7,646 nt of DNA from Pseudomonadota bacterium (GTDB lineage: Bacteria; Pseudomonadota; Gammaproteobacteria; Xanthomonadales; Rhodanobacteraceae): the NCBI GenBank assembly GCA_021798675.1, contig JAJZGE010000071.1:1-7646 (forward strand). Direction: 5' to 3'. Within the stretch, counting starts at the first letter, position 1, and each line of letters opens with the position of its first letter. Positions 5,799 to 7,646 of the stretch are shown here, piece after piece. The translations under genes and the position numbers were made by a program. The notes beneath the pieces were generated by a model, which was given only the letters and a program-made list of their open reading frames with translations, did no database searches and was not told the origin of the DNA.

Positions 5799-6022
5799 CG
5801 ACCTGAAACTGAGGAGGTGCAGGTTGAAACGGCGCGACTGATGCGCAGCAGCTTGCGCGTGGCGAGCGCCATGAATGCGATCCCGGTCATGAAGAGTCCC
5901 TCCATGAACAGGGTCGGATTGCTCAGGCTCAGCGGACGCGGAAAAAGCAGGAACGCGATGGATACAAACGTGAGCAACACAGTGCCAAGTACCAGCAGGC
6001 CGGCTGCCTCAAATACTCTCAT
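5783..6022 (-). CDS. Small two-helix membrane protein of unknown function
   Basis: The 79-residue product carries two clear membrane helices: about residues 5-27 (EAAGLLVLGTVLLTFVSIAFLLF) and 38-55 (LFMEGLFMTGIAFMALAT), joined by a short PRPLSLSNP turn. A basic RKLLRISR segment follows the second helix, which by the positive-inside rule places the tail, and hence both ends, in the cytoplasm. ATG 6022 has a G-rich ribosome binding site (GGGGGA, 8 bases upstream). The last codons and the stop lie inside a perfect 16-bp palindrome. No family is recognised. It is the first of three small minus-strand membrane or exported protein genes, and likely the start of their operon. The 135 bases upstream, up to the molybdo-enzyme stop, show no strong promoter, so read-through from that gene is also possible. 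Confidence 0.6.
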   Translation of the reverse strand: MRVFEAAGLLVLGTVLLTFVSIAFLLFPRPLSLSNPTLFMEGLFMTGIAFMALATRKLLRISRAVSTCTSSVSGRQAAA

Positions 6023-6157
6023 GACCCTGATCCCCCTGCGTCAACGATGGGATGAAGATAGCCGGTTTCGACTTCTGCTGCGCCATCGCTCTGCAGCGTA
6101 TGTGCTGGCCCCATGCGCCGGAAGTGATCGGCCTGTGGCGAGCAGTTGGCTCGGCGC

Positions 6158-7646
6158 CTACAGCAGTCGCAGCAGCTCCTTCATCAGCGGCAGCCGGCGC
6201 ACGCGCACGGCGCTGGCGCGGAACACCGCGTTGGCCAGCGCGGGGGCGGCGGTGGGCATGGCCAGGAAGCTGGCGCCGGTGGGCGGCAGGTTGTCGCCAG
6301 GGACGCTGATCACCTCCACCGCGTCGGGCAGCTGGGCCATGCTGGCGAGCGGGTAGTCCTTGCCGCTGTGCTGCTGGATGCGGCCGTCCTTGAAGGTGAT
6401 GGCCAGGTTCAGCGCGGCCGACAGCGCGTCGAGCGTGGCGCCGGCGACCTGGCCTTCCAGGCCCAGCGGGTTGATCACGCGGCCGACGTCGACGGCGCAG
6501 ACCACACGCTGGATGACCAGCCGTTCGCCGTCCATGCCCACCTCGATCGCGTGCGCCACGTAGGCGCCGTTGATGTGCCAGCAGGCGAGGCCGAGGCCGT
6601 TGACGCTGCGCAGCCAGTTTTTCCACTCGATGCGGTCGGCGACCAGCGTGAGCACGTTGATCAGGCGCCCGGTGTCGAGCACGCCGCCGTTGCCCAGCGC
6701 GATCTGCCGCGGCGCGCCGAGCAGGCGCAGCTGGGTGTGCAGCGGATCCTCCCTCAGGCTGTGTGCGATCTCGTCGATGAAGCACTGCACCGCAAAGGCG
6801 TTGCTCAGGTGCGGCATGCCGCGCAGCGGGCCACGCGGAATCGCCGACGGCAGCGCGTACCAGTCGCTGCGCAGGTTGGGCACCAGCCCGGCGGGCAGCT
6901 GGTTGGCATCCACCTCGGAGGTCCACAGCTGGCCGTCGGGTACGCCGCGATGGTCCAGCGCGGAGGCGCTGGCCATGCGCTGGTCCCAGCCCAGCAGTTG
7001 GCGCTTGCGGTCGATGATCACGCTGAGCTGGTGCACGCTGCCGGAGCGGTAGTAGTCGTGGTCCAGATCCTGCTCGCGCGTCCACAGCAGGCGCACCGGC
7101 TTGTCGACCGCCTGCGCCAGCATCACCGCCTCGGCGACGTAGTCGTGATCTAGCCGGCGGCCGTAGCCGCCGCCCACGCGCGGCACGCTGATCTCGATCT
7201 GCGCGGGGCCCAGGCCGGTCAGCCGCTGCACCACCGCCCAGGCTTTCTGCGGCGCCTGCGTGGGCACGACCAGGCTGGCCTTGTCCTTGTCCAGCCGCAC
7301 CAGGCAGTTCATCGGCTCGGCGGTGGCATGCGCCAGCCACGGCTGGAAGTAGCTTGCCTGCAGCCGCCGCGCAGCCTTCTTGCCGGCCGCTTCAAGATCG
7401 CCGTCGTCGCGCACGCGGGTGGTCGGCGCACCGCTGCCGGCGACCAGTGCAGCGGCCTGCTGCTCGAGCGCGCCGCTGCTTTCGCTGCCGCTGGGGCCGG
7501 GCGTCCATTCGAGCTTCAGCTTGCGCCGGCCCTGCAGCGCCGACCAGGTGTCCTCGGCCAGCACCGCCACCGCCGGCGCGATCACCGTGCTGCCCCACGG
7601 CTGGTTCGGCTCCGGCTGCAGCTGCACCACTTTCACCACGCCCTTC
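6158..7646 (-). CDS. Molybdopterin-binding subunit, xanthine dehydrogenase / IorB family (5' partial)
   Basis: The frame enters from the right edge and stops with TAG at 6160-6158, giving 495 visible residues of a family usually about 720-770 long; the N-terminal third is off the window. The family (large subunit of isoquinoline 1-oxidoreductase-type molybdenum hydroxylases) oxidises N-heterocycles or aldehydes, usually passing electrons to a 2Fe-2S partner subunit and a cytochrome. Visible hallmarks: VAVLAEDTWSALQGRRKLKLEW near the left of the fragment; EPMNCLVRL; PTQAPQ; the molybdopterin loop GGGYGRR (codons 7174-7154); LLWTREQDLDHDYYR; RGPLRGMPHLSNAFAVQCFIDE; and CAVDVGRVINPLGLEGQVAG. The C-terminal block that normally reads GVGEPxxPPIAPAxANAVF is here TGASFLAMPTAAPALANAVF, with phenylalanine (codon 6268-6266) where the catalytic glutamate is expected. 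The frame is otherwise undamaged and codon use normal, so it is an intact gene with an odd active site rather than a pseudogene. The substrate is unknown. Confidence 0.88.
   Translation of the reverse strand, partial: KGVVKVVQLQPEPNQPWGSTVIAPAVAVLAEDTWSALQGRRKLKLEWTPGPSGSESSGALEQQAAALVAGSGAPTTRVRDDGDLEAAGKKAARRLQASYFQPWLAHATAEPMNCLVRLDKDKASLVVPTQAPQKAWAVVQRLTGLGPAQIEISVPRVGGGYGRRLDHDYVAEAVMLAQAVDKPVRLLWTREQDLDHDYYRSGSVHQLSVIIDRKRQLLGWDQRMASASALDHRGVPDGQLWTSEVDANQLPAGLVPNLRSDWYALPSAIPRGPLRGMPHLSNAFAVQCFIDEIAHSLREDPLHTQLRLLGAPRQIALGNGGVLDTGRLINVLTLVADRIEWKNWLRSVNGLGLACWHINGAYVAHAIEVGMDGERLVIQRVVCAVDVGRVINPLGLEGQVAGATLDALSAALNLAITFKDGRIQQHSGKDYPLASMAQLPDAVEVISVPGDNLPPTGASFLAMPTAAPALANAVFRASAVRVRRLPLMKELLRLL

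Noticed and set aside
6139..6153. Hairpin CGAGC-AGTTG-GCTCG just after the molybdo-enzyme stop as a terminator
   Set aside because: The stem is only five pairs and the minus strand continues CCACAGG without any T-run, so intrinsic termination is not supported.
6023..6157. Promoter for the three small minus-strand genes
   Set aside because: A TATCTT box (complement of 6055-6060) exists but the -35 position reads GCGCAG; TTGACG near the start is too close to the ATG. No pair convincing enough to annotate.
6146..7153. Plus-strand open frame of 335 codons opposite the molybdo-enzyme
   Set aside because: Antisense shadow with runs of His/Gln/Ala/Val and no motif.
6009..7340. Second minus-strand open frame overlapping the molybdo-enzyme gene
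   Set aside because: It lies in a different frame of the same strand as a clear family match, and its composition is that of a GC-driven shadow.
1..7646. CRISPR arrays, tRNA or rRNA genes, intact insertion sequences
   Set aside because: No regularly spaced repeats, no cloverleaf-like or rRNA-like sequence and no transposase motifs were seen on either strand.

Overview
The window is GC-rich and has strongly GC-biased third codon positions. Multidomain c-di-GMP proteins, a relic integron and a molybdenum hydroxylase together suggest a gammaproteobacterium of the Xanthomonadales (Rhodanobacter/Dyella/Xanthomonas-like). This is an inference from gene content and composition, with no marker gene to confirm it.

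Left part (1-983). The window opens with the 3' end of an unrecognised Pro/Ala-rich protein. Next come 389 bases without an intact gene. They hold what looks like an integron scar. On the minus strand a short fossil of the C-terminus of an integron integrase is preserved, including the tail around the nucleophilic tyrosine (QIYTHVLNRGG...). It is joined abruptly to an attC-like stretch that ends in a good GTTRRRY core on the plus strand. The gene after it, a VOC (glyoxalase/bleomycin-resistance fold) protein on the plus strand, has the orientation of a cassette gene and less GC-biased codon use than its neighbours.

Middle (984-4856). A gene-poor 533-base stretch carries a strong stem-loop pair and a candidate promoter -10 box. 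It leads into a two-gene c-di-GMP unit. The first is a short protein with only the second half of a GGDEF domain, its RFGGDEF motif intact. The second, 25 bases downstream, is a 973-residue membrane sensor (periplasmic sensor, HAMP, GAF, degenerate GGDEF, EAL). Its GGDEF site has decayed to TGARF, while every EAL catalytic position I could check is present. The unit therefore most likely degrades c-di-GMP in response to an outside signal, and the upstream half-domain is probably a relic.

Right part (4756-7646, all minus strand). Three small genes for envelope or membrane proteins of unknown function (79, 123 and about 195 aa) lie close together and are probably co-transcribed. The last converges on and overlaps the EAL gene by about 100 bases, where a perfect 14-bp tandem duplication spans the EAL stop codon. 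Upstream of them, and running off the right edge, is the C-terminal two thirds of a molybdopterin-binding subunit of the xanthine dehydrogenase / isoquinoline 1-oxidoreductase (IorB) family. At the place where the family normally carries its catalytic glutamate (GxGE) the sequence reads GASF.

I found no tRNA, rRNA, CRISPR array or intact insertion sequence. The most notable points are the integron scar with its VOC gene, the half GGDEF gene beside a GGDEF-dead EAL sensor, and the apparent loss of the catalytic glutamate in the molybdo-enzyme.
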